Origin: Pseudomonas xionganensis
GTDB lineage: Bacteria > Pseudomonadota > Gammaproteobacteria > Pseudomonadales > Pseudomonadaceae
Assembly (NCBI RefSeq): GCF_009763245.1
Contig: NZ_WKJZ01000001.1
Location: 2,372,941 to 2,436,940, forward strand
Length of the DNA stretch: 64,000 nt
Direction: 5' to 3'
Shown piece after piece: positions 56,642 to 64,000 of this stretch. The position numbers and the translations under genes were made by a program. Below the pieces are notes generated by a model that searched no databases, had not been told where the DNA came from, and worked only from the letters and a program-made list of their open reading frames with translations. Positions within the stretch are counted from its first letter, which is position 1; every line of letters starts with the position of its first letter.

Positions 56642-57166
56642 ATGCCTGCCCAACTGCGCGCCCTGCTGGGCGATATCACCACGCTGCAAGTCGATGCCAT
56701 CGTCAACGCGGCCAATAGCTCGCTGCTGGGCGGCGGCGGTGTGGATGGGGCGATTCATCGTGCCGCCGGACCGCTGCTGCTGGAGGAATGCCGTCAGCTC
56801 GGCGGCTGCCCCACTGGCGAGGCCAAGCTGACCCGCGGCTATAACCTGCCTGCGCAGTATGTGATCCATACGGTGGGGCCCATCTGGCAAGGCGGCCAGC
56901 ACAATGAAGCGCAGTTGCTGGCTGCCTGCTACCGCAACGCCATGGCTCTCGCGGCACGACACGGCCTGCTCAGCCTGGCCTTTCCATGCATCAGTACCGG
57001 GGTCTATGGCTACCCGGCTGAGCAGGCTGCGCAAATCGCGGTGGCCGAGGTGCGGGCTTGTCTGGAACAATGCCCAACGCTTGAAGAGGTGCTGTTCTGC
57101 TGTTTTTCTGCCGCCGATTTTGAGCGCTATCGACAACTACTGGGCCAGGCAATCCAAACCACCTGA
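56642..57166 (+). CDS. O-acetyl-ADP-ribose deacetylase-like macrodomain protein (YmdB type)
   Basis: A 174-residue single macrodomain. The ADP-ribose-binding [30 protein letters not shown] (residues 10-39) and [11 protein letters not shown] (second loop) are diagnostic of MacroD/YmdB enzymes, which hydrolyse O-acetyl-ADP-ribose and mono-ADP-ribosylation. In E. coli YmdB also moderates RNase III. Position: directly after a repeat, 46 bp before dsbB on the same strand. Confidence 0.93.
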   Translation: MPAQLRALLGDITTLQVDAIVNAANSSLLGGGGVDGAIHRAAGPLLLEECRQLGGCPTGEAKLTRGYNLPAQYVIHTVGPIWQGGQHNEAQLLAACYRNAMALAARHGLLSLAFPCISTGVYGYPAEQAAQIAVAEVRACLEQCPTLEEVLFCCFSAADFERYRQLLGQAIQTT

Positions 57167-57212
57167 GCCTATGCCGGCTGGCTGTGACAGCTGGTTTCAG
57201 ACGGAGAATCCG

Positions 57213-57719
57213 ATGCCCCGCTTTAGCGCCCCCGCCACCCTGCTCGCCCTGATCTCGGCCGCATGCTTTCTGATGCTCGGCACAGCCCTGCTGCTGCAGC
57301 ATGGTTTTGCCTGGGAACCCTGCACCCTGTGCATCCAGATTCGCCTTTGGCTGCTCTGTGCCGGCGTGCTGAGCCTGGTGCTGCTGGTACTCGGTGCGGC
57401 CGGGCTGCGCTGGTTAAGCCTGCCGTTCTGGCTGGGCCTGCTGGCCGCCAGTGGTATTGCGGTATACGACAACAGCCACCTGGTGCTGCTGGAGACCGGC
57501 GTGCTGGAAAGCTTCAGCTGCTCGCCCTTCCCCTTCTATTCCTTCTACCTGCCGCTGCACGAGTACCTGCCTGGCGTGTTCCAGAGCGCCGGGGTATGCG
57601 GACAGAACGACTACCAGTGGTTCGGTGTCCCCTTTACCGCCTGGACCATGGCTGGCGTGCTGGGTCTGTTCGCCCTGGTGCTGAGCGCTGCCTGGCGCAG
57701 CCTGCGGCCGGCCCGCTGA
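57213..57719 (+). CDS. dsbB: Disulfide bond formation protein DsbB
   Basis: A 168-residue inner-membrane protein with four TM helices. The first periplasmic loop pair is C37-TL-C40 and the second loop has cysteines in SFSCSPFPF and AGVCGQNDYQWFG. It reoxidises DsbA using ubiquinone. ATG 57213 follows ACGGAG; a longer open frame enters the macrodomain gene and is rejected. A small periplasmic protein gene follows after 14 bp. Confidence 0.93.
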   Translation: MPRFSAPATLLALISAACFLMLGTALLLQHGFAWEPCTLCIQIRLWLLCAGVLSLVLLVLGAAGLRWLSLPFWLGLLAASGIAVYDNSHLVLLETGVLESFSCSPFPFYSFYLPLHEYLPGVFQSAGVCGQNDYQWFGVPFTAWTMAGVLGLFALVLSAAWRSLRPAR

Positions 57720-57733
57720 TAAGGACGCTGACG

Positions 57734-58192
57734 ATGCCCAGATTACTGCTGACCCTGTTGCTGTTATGCGCTCCGCTGCTCCAGGCCACCGAGCGCTTGG
57801 ACGAAGGCAGGGTGCGCCAGGCCTACACGCAGATGCAGGCAGCGGTGGCGGCCCAGGATGTCGAGGCGGTGCTGGCGCTAATGACTGCCGATGTACAGGT
57901 GCAGATCCAGGCACCGGCGGATATGGGCGGCGAGCTGCACCTGGGCCGCGATGAGTACCGCGAGCTGCTGGTACAGGGCTGGGATGGGGTGGAGAACTAC
58001 CGACTGGAGGTGGATATCCAGCAGATCGAGATCGCCGCCGACGGGCAAAGCGCACGCATCGACAGCCTCAACCGCGAGGCCATGGATATTCTTGGCACTA
58101 CCCTGATGATGAACATTGAACAGCGCGCGACCCTGCGTTTAGCTGATGAGCAGGCGTTGTTTAGCCATATTCAGGCGGTAACTCGGCCATAG
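57734..58192 (+). CDS. Periplasmic NTF2/SnoaL-like hypothetical protein
   Basis: A 152-residue protein with a signal peptide (PRLLLTLLLLCAPLLQA, cleavage near residue 18). A cone-shaped NTF2-like fold is suggested by RQAYTQMQAAVAAQDVEAVLALMTADVQVQIQ and the later beta-rich part. No catalytic residues identified. It is 14 bp after dsbB, possibly co-transcribed. Its last ~11 codons are duplicated, with differences, 90 bp downstream together with repeat sequence. Confidence 0.78.
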   Translation: MPRLLLTLLLLCAPLLQATERLDEGRVRQAYTQMQAAVAAQDVEAVLALMTADVQVQIQAPADMGGELHLGRDEYRELLVQGWDGVENYRLEVDIQQIEIAADGQSARIDSLNREAMDILGTTLMMNIEQRATLRLADEQALFSHIQAVTRP

Positions 58193-58351
58193 GGTGGGTT
58201 CCCAACTGCGCCCAAGGTGGATGGCTACGTCCATCCACCCTACCCACTGGTTAGACATATTCAGGCCGTTATCCAGCCGTAGGGTGGACATGCCGAAGGC
58301 TTGTCCACCGGGTGTTCAGCGGTGGACAAGACGGAGCCATATCCACCCTAC
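58193..58351. repeat. GTAGGGTGG-type repeat cluster after the NTF2-like gene
   Basis: Two units bounded by GGGTGG/CCACCCTAC edges: GGGTGGGTTCCC...ATCCACCCTAC and AGGGTGGACATG...ATCCACCCTAC. Between them is a 37-bp near-copy (58251-58287, 30 of 37 identical) of the gene end and its stop (58161-58197). Confidence 0.72.
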
Positions 58352-58362
58352 AGATAGTGTTC

Positions 58363-59757
58363 CTACTCCTGCTCCCAACCGCCACCCAGGGCCTTGATCA
58401 GTTGCACGCTGGCCAGCAGGCGGCTGGCCAGCAGATCCAGGCTGCTGCGTTCGTTGTTCAGGGCAGTGGCCTGGACGTTGACCACGCTGTTGTAGTCCAG
58501 GGTGCCGGCGCGGTACTGGTTGTCGATCAGACGCAGGGATTCACGGGCGGCGTCCAGGGCCTGCTGCTGCACCTGGCTTTCCTGCTCCAGCACACGCAAT
58601 TGCACCAGGTTGTCTTCCACCTCGCGGAAGCTGTCCAGTACGGTCTGGCGATATTCGGCCACGGTCTGGTCATAGGCCGCTTCGCTGCGTTCCAGCTCGG
58701 CGCGGCGGGCGCCGCCGTCGAACAGGGTCAACGCCAGCTGCGGGCCCAGGGACCAGAAGCGATTGGGCAGGCTGATCCAGTCAGCAAAACTGCTGCCGCG
58801 ATAGCCGCCGCTGGCGGATAGAGTCAAGTCCGGGTACCAGGCGGCTTCGGCTACGCCGATACGGGCATTGGCGGCCATCACCCGGCGCTCGGCGGCCGCC
58901 ACATCCGGTCGACGCTCCAGTAGCTGTGAAGGCAGCGCCACAGGAATCTCGGGCAAAGCTGGCAGTTGCTCGCTGACGGCAATGGTCAGCTCGCTGGGCG
59001 GCACCCCGACCAGCACGGCGATGGCATGTTCCAGTTGGGCGCGGCGCCATTGCAGGTCGATGGCCTGGGCCTCGGTGCTGCGCAGCTGGGTCAGGGCCTG
59101 GGTAACGTCGGAACGAGGCACTATGCCGGCGTTGTACTGGTTTTCGGTCAGCTGCAGGGAGCGGGCGTAGGCCGCCACCGTGGCGTCGAGCAAACGCTGC
59201 TGCTCATCCAGCACCCGCAGCTGCAAGTAGTTCTGTACCAGCTCGCTTTGCAGGCTGAGCTTCAGGCTGGCCAGTTCGGCGGCACTGGCCTGGTAGTCGG
59301 CCTGACTGGTCTCCAGATTGCGCCGCAGCTTGCCCCAGATATCCAGCTCCCAGGCCGCATTCAGGCTGAGATCGTAACCATTGCCGATCACTTGGGTGCC
59401 ATCGCTGGCATTGGTCGAGCTGCTGCGGCTTCGGCTGGCGTTACTGTCCAGACGGGGAGAAAAGCTTGAACGGGCTGCACCGACCAGGGCACGGGCCTGG
59501 CGATATTGCGCCTCGCTGGCGGCCAGGTTCTGGTTGGAGATATTCAGCCGCTCGACCAGGGCACTCAGCTCGGCATCGCCATACAGCTGCCACCAGCTGC
59601 CGCGCTCCAGGGCATCATTGGGCTGGGCCTGGGTCCAGCCTTCGATCTGCTTGAACTGCGCCGGGGTGCTTAGTTCGGGACGCTGGTAGTCCGGGCCGAT
59701 GGCGCAGCCGGCCAACAATAAGCTGAGTGTAAGCAGCCCCAGGTAGGAGCGGGCCAT
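58363..59757 (-). CDS. opmB: OpmB, outer-membrane channel of MuxABC
   Basis: A 464-residue outer-membrane factor. From ATG 59757 it begins MARSYLGLLTLSLLLAG-C, a normal lipobox, then two OEP repeats (GSWWQLYGDAELSALVERL; LDYNSVVNVQATALNNERS). It forms the exit duct for the MuxABC tripartite pump. An in-frame start at 59832 overlaps the muxC stop as ATGA and would add 25 residues encoded by a repeat element; I prefer 59757 because it gives a standard signal peptide. Confidence 0.9.
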   Translation of the reverse strand: MARSYLGLLTLSLLLAGCAIGPDYQRPELSTPAQFKQIEGWTQAQPNDALERGSWWQLYGDAELSALVERLNISNQNLAASEAQYRQARALVGAARSSFSPRLDSNASRSRSSSTNASDGTQVIGNGYDLSLNAAWELDIWGKLRRNLETSQADYQASAAELASLKLSLQSELVQNYLQLRVLDEQQRLLDATVAAYARSLQLTENQYNAGIVPRSDVTQALTQLRSTEAQAIDLQWRRAQLEHAIAVLVGVPPSELTIAVSEQLPALPEIPVALPSQLLERRPDVAAAERRVMAANARIGVAEAAWYPDLTLSASGGYRGSSFADWISLPNRFWSLGPQLALTLFDGGARRAELERSEAAYDQTVAEYRQTVLDSFREVEDNLVQLRVLEQESQVQQQALDAARESLRLIDNQYRAGTLDYNSVVNVQATALNNERSSLDLLASRLLASVQLIKALGGGWEQE

Positions 59758-59785
59758 GCCCGCGAATGGCTTTATCACGGCAAAG

Positions 59786-59814
59786 GGTTCGCGAGCAGGG
59801 CTCGCGCCTACAGG
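59786..59814. repeat. REP-like element between muxC and opmB
   Basis: GGTTCGCGAGCAGGGCTCGCGCCTACAGG region with the GCGAGC-AGG-GCTCGC palindrome (59791-59805), a common Pseudomonas REP form. It stands in the muxC-opmB junction and is open in the opmB frame. Confidence 0.75.
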
Positions 59815-59828
59815 TGTTGGCAGCATGG

Positions 59829-62800
59829 TCATAGCGGGTTATCCAGAGCAGCATCGGTGCGTACGCCACGCCAGCGATTGACGCGGTGGCGCAGGCGGTC
59901 GAAATACAGGTAGATCACCGGGGTGGTGTAGAGAGTCAGCAGCTGGCTCAGCACCAGGCCGCCGACGATGGTGATACCCAGGGGCTGGCGCATTTCCGCG
60001 CCTTCGGCGCTGCTCAGCATCAGCGGCAGTGCACCGAGAATGGCGGCCAGGGTGGTCATCATGATCGGCCGGAAGCGCAGCAGGCAGGCCTGGCGAATCG
60101 ACTCTTCGGGGCTCAGGTGCTGCTGGCGCTCCAGCTGCAGGGCCAGGTCGATCATCAGAATGGCGTTTTTCTTGACGATACCGATCAGCAGAAACAGCCC
60201 GAGCAGGGAAATCAGGCTGAACTCGATGCTCATCAGCTGCAGGGCCAACAAGGCGCCGACCCCGGCCGACGGCAGGGTGGAGAGGATGGTCAGCGGGTGG
60301 ATATAGCTCTCGTACAGCACGCCGAGGACGATATACACCACCACCAGGGCCAGCAGGATCATCCACGGCTGGTTCTGCTGGGTTTGCTGGAAGGCCGCGC
60401 CGGTGCCACCTATTACGCCCTGCACTTGCGTGGGCAGGTTCAGGCGCGCCACGGCGCGGTCGATGGCGGCGCTTGCCTGATCCAGGCTGACGCCCTCGGC
60501 CAGGCCGAAGCTGATATTTTCCGCGGCGAACTGGCCCTGATGGTGCACCCGGTCCTCTTCCAGGCTGGGCTGCCAGCGGGCGAAGCTGGACAGTGCCACG
60601 CGCTGGCCGTCGGCGGTGATCAGCTGGATCTGGTCGAGGGTTTCCGGGTACTGGGCGTACTGCGGGTTGATCTCCATCACCACGCTGTACTGGTTGAGAG
60701 GCTGGTAGATGGTCGACACCTGACGCTGGCTGAAGGCGTTGTTGAGCACCGCAGTGATCATGGCCATGTCCACGCCCAGGCGCTTGGCCGCATCGCGGTC
60801 CACCTGCAGGCTGATCTGCTGGGCGCCCTCCACTTCCCGGGCATCGATATCGGTCAGTTCCGGCAAGGCGCGCAGCGCTTCGCGTACCCGCGGCAGCCAC
60901 AAGCGCAGCTGTGCCAGGTCATCGGAGAGCAGCATAAATTCGTTCTCCGAGCTGCGCCCTTCCCGCCCGCCGATCTGCAGGTCCTGATCGGGCATCAGAA
61001 ACAGGCGCCCGCCGGGCACCTTGGGCAGCGTGCGGCGCAGACGGTTGACCACCTCCTGGGCGCTTTCCTCGCGCTCGGCCACAGGTTTCAGGCGCACCAA
61101 CATAAAGGCGTTATTGATGCCGCCGCTGCCGCCGATAAAACCGGCCACGCTGTCCACCGCCGGATCGGCCAGCACGGCGCGGCGAAAGGTTTCCATCTTG
61201 GGCTGCATCACCTGGAAGGACAGGCCGTCATCGCCGCGAATAAAACCCATCAGCTGGCCGGTGTCCTGCTGCGGCAGGAAGGTTTTGGGCACGCTGATAT
61301 AGAGAAAGACATTCAAGGCGACGGTTGCCAGCAGGCTCAGCAGCATCAGCAGGGAATGACGCAAGGCCCAGTCCAGGCTGCGCCGATAGCCGGCCAGCAC
61401 CCGCTGCTGCAGCGCCGCGCCACAGGCCTGCAGGCGGCCGGGTGGCTGTTGCGCTTCGGGCTTTAGCCAGCGGGCGCAGAGCATGGGGGTAAGGGTCAGG
61501 GACACCAGCAGGGAAATCACGATGGCCACCGCCAGGGTGATGGAAAACTCGCGGAACAGCCGCTCGACGATGCCGCCCATAAACAGGATGGAAACAAATA
61601 CCGCCACCAAGGACAGGTTCATCGCCAGCAAGGTAAAGCCCACCTCACGGGCGCCCTTGAGCGCAGCGGCCATCGGTGTTTCGCCGGCCTCGATATGCCG
61701 CGAGATGTTTTCCAGCACCACGATGGCGTCATCCACCACCAGGCCGGTGGCGATGATCAGCGCCATCAGTGACAAGTTATTCAGGGAGAAACCCAGCAGG
61801 TACATCAGGGCAAAGCTGCCGACCAGGGAGACCGGCACCGCCAGCGCCGGGATCAGCGCCGCCCGCCAGCGCCCGAGAAAGGCGAACACCACCAGAATCA
61901 CCAGGGCCACGGCGATCAGCAGCGTGCGCTGGGCTTCCTTGAGGGTGGCGCGGATCACCGGCGAGCGGTCCATGGCCACTTCCAGCTCGACGCTGGCCGG
62001 GATCATCCCACGCAGGGCCGGCAGCTCAGCGCGGATGTCCTCGATGGTCTGCAGGATATTGGCCCCGGTCTGGCGGTTGATCACCAGCAGCACGGCGTCC
62101 TGATCGTTGTAGAACCCGCTGTTGTAACGGTCTTCCACCGCATCGGTGACGCTGGCCACATCGCCCAGGCGCACGGCGGCGCCGTTCTGGTAACGGATGA
62201 TCAGCGGCAGGTAGTCGGCGGCACTTTCCAGCTGATCGCTGGCCTGCACCTGCCAGTGGCGTTGGCCGTCTTCCACCGCGCCCTTGGGCCGTTTGATATT
62301 GGCCGCGGCAATGCGCTGGCGTACCTCATCCAGGGCAATACCGTACTGATCCAGCAGACGCGGCTCCAGAGCCACGCGCACCGCCGGCAACGAGCTGCCA
62401 CCGATGGACACCTCGCCCACGCCGGCAATCTGCGCCAGTTTCTGCGCCAGGATGGTGGCGGCCACGTCGTACAGCTGGCCCTTGTCCAGCACCTCGCTGG
62501 TCAGGGCCAGGACCATGATCGGCGCCTGGGACGGGTTGACCTTGCGGTAGCTGGGTGGCGTGCGCATACCGCTGGGCAGCATCTCGCTGGCGGCGTTGAT
62601 GGCCGCCTGAACCTCGCGGGCGGCGGCGTTGATGTCCTTGTCCAGGTCGAACTGGATCATGATCCGCGTATTGCCCTGGCTGCTGCGGCTGTTCATCTGG
62701 CTGATACCGGCGATGGTGCCCAGGGAACGCTCCAACGGCGTGGCCACACTGGAGGCCATGATCTGCGGGCTGGCTCCGGGCAGGCTGGCCTGCACGGTGA

Positions 62801-62933
62801 TGGTGGGGAAATCCATCTGCGGCAGTGGCGCCACCGGCAATAAACCAAAGCTGACCCCGCCGAGCAGCAGAATGGCCAGGCTCAGCAGCAAGGTGGCCAC
62901 CGGGCGGCGGATAAAGGGGGCGGAGAGATTCAT
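59829..62933 (-). CDS. muxC: MuxC, RND efflux permease subunit
   Basis: A 1034-residue HAE1-type RND pump subunit with 12 TM segments; start [26 protein letters not shown] and the proton-relay region [18 protein letters not shown] in TM4. It is the MdtC-like partner of MuxB; the two permeases act together with adaptor MuxA and OpmB on aztreonam, novobiocin, macrolides and tetracycline (P. aeruginosa knowledge). The start is ATG 62933; the upstream extension lies in repeat DNA. Ribosome site is weak. Confidence 0.94.
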   Translation of the reverse strand: MNLSAPFIRRPVATLLLSLAILLLGGVSFGLLPVAPLPQMDFPTITVQASLPGASPQIMASSVATPLERSLGTIAGISQMNSRSSQGNTRIMIQFDLDKDINAAAREVQAAINAASEMLPSGMRTPPSYRKVNPSQAPIMVLALTSEVLDKGQLYDVAATILAQKLAQIAGVGEVSIGGSSLPAVRVALEPRLLDQYGIALDEVRQRIAAANIKRPKGAVEDGQRHWQVQASDQLESAADYLPLIIRYQNGAAVRLGDVASVTDAVEDRYNSGFYNDQDAVLLVINRQTGANILQTIEDIRAELPALRGMIPASVELEVAMDRSPVIRATLKEAQRTLLIAVALVILVVFAFLGRWRAALIPALAVPVSLVGSFALMYLLGFSLNNLSLMALIIATGLVVDDAIVVLENISRHIEAGETPMAAALKGAREVGFTLLAMNLSLVAVFVSILFMGGIVERLFREFSITLAVAIVISLLVSLTLTPMLCARWLKPEAQQPPGRLQACGAALQQRVLAGYRRSLDWALRHSLLMLLSLLATVALNVFLYISVPKTFLPQQDTGQLMGFIRGDDGLSFQVMQPKMETFRRAVLADPAVDSVAGFIGGSGGINNAFMLVRLKPVAEREESAQEVVNRLRRTLPKVPGGRLFLMPDQDLQIGGREGRSSENEFMLLSDDLAQLRLWLPRVREALRALPELTDIDAREVEGAQQISLQVDRDAAKRLGVDMAMITAVLNNAFSQRQVSTIYQPLNQYSVVMEINPQYAQYPETLDQIQLITADGQRVALSSFARWQPSLEEDRVHHQGQFAAENISFGLAEGVSLDQASAAIDRAVARLNLPTQVQGVIGGTGAAFQQTQQNQPWMILLALVVVYIVLGVLYESYIHPLTILSTLPSAGVGALLALQLMSIEFSLISLLGLFLLIGIVKKNAILMIDLALQLERQQHLSPEESIRQACLLRFRPIMMTTLAAILGALPLMLSSAEGAEMRQPLGITIVGGLVLSQLLTLYTTPVIYLYFDRLRHRVNRWRGVRTDAALDNPL

Positions 62934-62949
62934 GAGCCTACGCCCTGCT

Positions 62950-63047
62950 CCCTCTCCCATTTATGGGAGAGGGCTGGGGAGAGGGTCGCTGGCACCGCAC
63001 TACACCCGCCCTCTCCCCCGGCCCCTCTCCCGCACGCGGGAGAGGGG
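62950..63047. repeat. CTCTCCC/GGGAGAG repeat between muxB and muxC
   Basis: Two hairpins, CCCTCTCCCATTTATGGGAGAGGG (62950-62973) and CCCCTCTCCCGCACGCGGGAGAGGGG (63022-63047), joined by GGGGAGAGGG ... CCCTCTCCCCC. A known kind of mobile intergenic repeat; here it fills the 133-bp muxB-muxC gap. Confidence 0.8.
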
Positions 63048-63066
63048 AGCAAAAGCCATGCGCTGC

Positions 63067-64000
63067 TCATACCGCCACCCCTGCTGAGCTGCGCCCGGTC
63101 ATACGCCGCGACAGGCGATCGAAGTACAGGTAGATCACCGGGGTGGTGAACAGGGTCAGCACCTGGCTGACCAGCAGGCCGCCGACCATCACCAGGCCCA
63201 GGGGCTGGCGCAGCTCCGCGCCGGAGCCGCTGGCCAGCATCAGCGGGATGGCGCCAAACAACGCGGCCAGGGTGGTCATCAGAATCGGTCGAAAGCGCAG
63301 CAGCGCGGCCTGGTAGATCGCCGCTTCCGGCTGCATGCCCTGGTTACGCTCGGCGTCCAGGGCAAAGTCGATCATCATGATGGCGTTCTTCTTGACGATA
63401 CCGATCAACAGGATGATGCCGATAATGGCGATCAGGCCCAGGTCGTTGCCGGTCAAGAGCAGCGCGAGCAAGGCGCCCACCCCCGCCGAGGGCAGGGTGG
63501 AGAGGATGGTGATGGGGTGGATATAGCTCTCGTAGAGCACTCCCAGCACGATATACATGGTGACGATGGCCGCCAGAATCAGCAGCAGGGTCGAACTCAA
63601 CGAGGCGCGGAAGGCCTCGGCGGCGCCCTGGAACTGGCTCTGCACGCCAGGCGGCAGATTGAGCTCCTGCTGCACCCGCTCGATCACCTGCACCGCCTCG
63701 CCCAGCGACACCCCCGGCGCCAGGTTGAAGGACAGAGTCGCCGCCGGGAACTGACCGATATGGTTGATCACCAGCGCTGCGGCACCCTCCTCGATCCGCG
63801 CCAGGTTGCTCAGGGCCACCTGCTGACCATCGGCGCCGCGCACATGGATCTGCCGCAGCGCCGCCGGGCCGATGCTGCCGGCATCACGGCTTTCCAGCAC
63901 CACGCGGTACTGGCTTGACTGGGTGTAGATGGTGCTGATCTGGCGCTGGCCAAAGGCGTCGTACAGGGCATTGTCGATATCGGCGATGCTGATGCCCAGG
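63067..64000 (-). CDS. muxB: MuxB, RND efflux permease subunit (3' part only)
   Basis: The last ~310 residues of an RND permease; the frame stays open to the window edge, so the 5' two thirds and muxA lie outside. Visible are periplasmic segments ([32 protein letters not shown]) and TM8-12 ([55 protein letters not shown]). MdtB-like partner of MuxC. The C-terminus ends SSAGVAV. Confidence 0.92.
   Translation of the reverse strand, partial: LGISIADIDNALYDAFGQRQISTIYTQSSQYRVVLESRDAGSIGPAALRQIHVRGADGQQVALSNLARIEEGAAALVINHIGQFPAATLSFNLAPGVSLGEAVQVIERVQQELNLPPGVQSQFQGAAEAFRASLSSTLLLILAAIVTMYIVLGVLYESYIHPITILSTLPSAGVGALLALLLTGNDLGLIAIIGIILLIGIVKKNAIMMIDFALDAERNQGMQPEAAIYQAALLRFRPILMTTLAALFGAIPLMLASGSGAELRQPLGLVMVGGLLVSQVLTLFTTPVIYLYFDRLSRRMTGRSSAGVAV

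Noticed and set aside
59886..61466. A 526-codon frame antisense to muxC
   Set aside because: His/Gln-rich shadow translation; muxC is a clear RND permease.

Overview
The window looks like a Pseudomonas chromosome. The GC content is high, and proteins such as MexT, MexS, GacA, ClpS, Icd and MuxC read like close relatives of P. aeruginosa proteins. Gene order over the first 30 kb follows, as I recall it, the PAO1 block from roxA/purB through mnmA, icd, clpSA, infA, bpt, aat, trxB, ftsK, lolA, rarA, serS, cysG and tus to gacA-uvrC-pgsA. The species is an inference; a member of the P. aeruginosa/mendocina/stutzeri side of the genus fits.

1-30.4 kb is core housekeeping sequence: ribosomal-protein hydroxylation (roxA), purine synthesis (purB), tRNA thiolation (mnmA, with its sulfur relay tusEBCD 20 kb away), the TCA cycle (icd, with two operator-like palindromes upstream), an N-degron set (aat, bpt, clpS, clpA), redox (trxB), chromosome segregation and replication maintenance (ftsK, rarA), lipoprotein export (lolA), fluoride export (crcB), siroheme (cysG), and the gacA-uvrC-pgsA group. 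27.0-31.1 kb holds four tRNA genes (Ser-UGA, Gly-GCC, Cys-GCA, Leu-UAA). The 3' 46 nt of tRNA-Cys is duplicated about 200 bp downstream, which looks like an old integration scar.

31.2-43.1 kb starts with galU, gor, two VOC proteins, a TRIC-type channel and a VKOR-thioredoxin fusion, followed by a stress/anaerobic module. The module has an extra FtsH protease gene with a +1 frameshift and, convergent to it, a four-gene operon: tandem universal stress protein, Cys-type molybdenum formate dehydrogenase, and two subunits resembling the beta and gamma electron-transfer subunits of sulfhydrogenase/anaerobic sulfite reductase. A perfect Anr/FNR box (TTGAT-N4-ATCAA) lies upstream of each unit. This is the least standard system in the window: a candidate low-oxygen formate:NAD(P)/ferredoxin oxidoreductase tied to a stress regulon.

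43.1-51.3 kb is a complete mexS-mexT-mexEF-oprN multidrug efflux locus. 51.3-58.2 kb carries a DUF1993 remnant, an LLM flavin monooxygenase, a MerR regulator with a divergent membrane protein behind a 19-bp-spacer promoter, katG with an OxyR-like upstream motif, a macrodomain protein, dsbB and a small periplasmic protein. 58.3-64 kb is opmB, muxC and the 3' part of muxB from a second RND exporter operon (muxABC-opmB), cut by the window end.

Several families of small intergenic repeats are present, some inside the RND operons, and one repeat (about 134-147 bp, with terminal inverted repeats) occurs twice.
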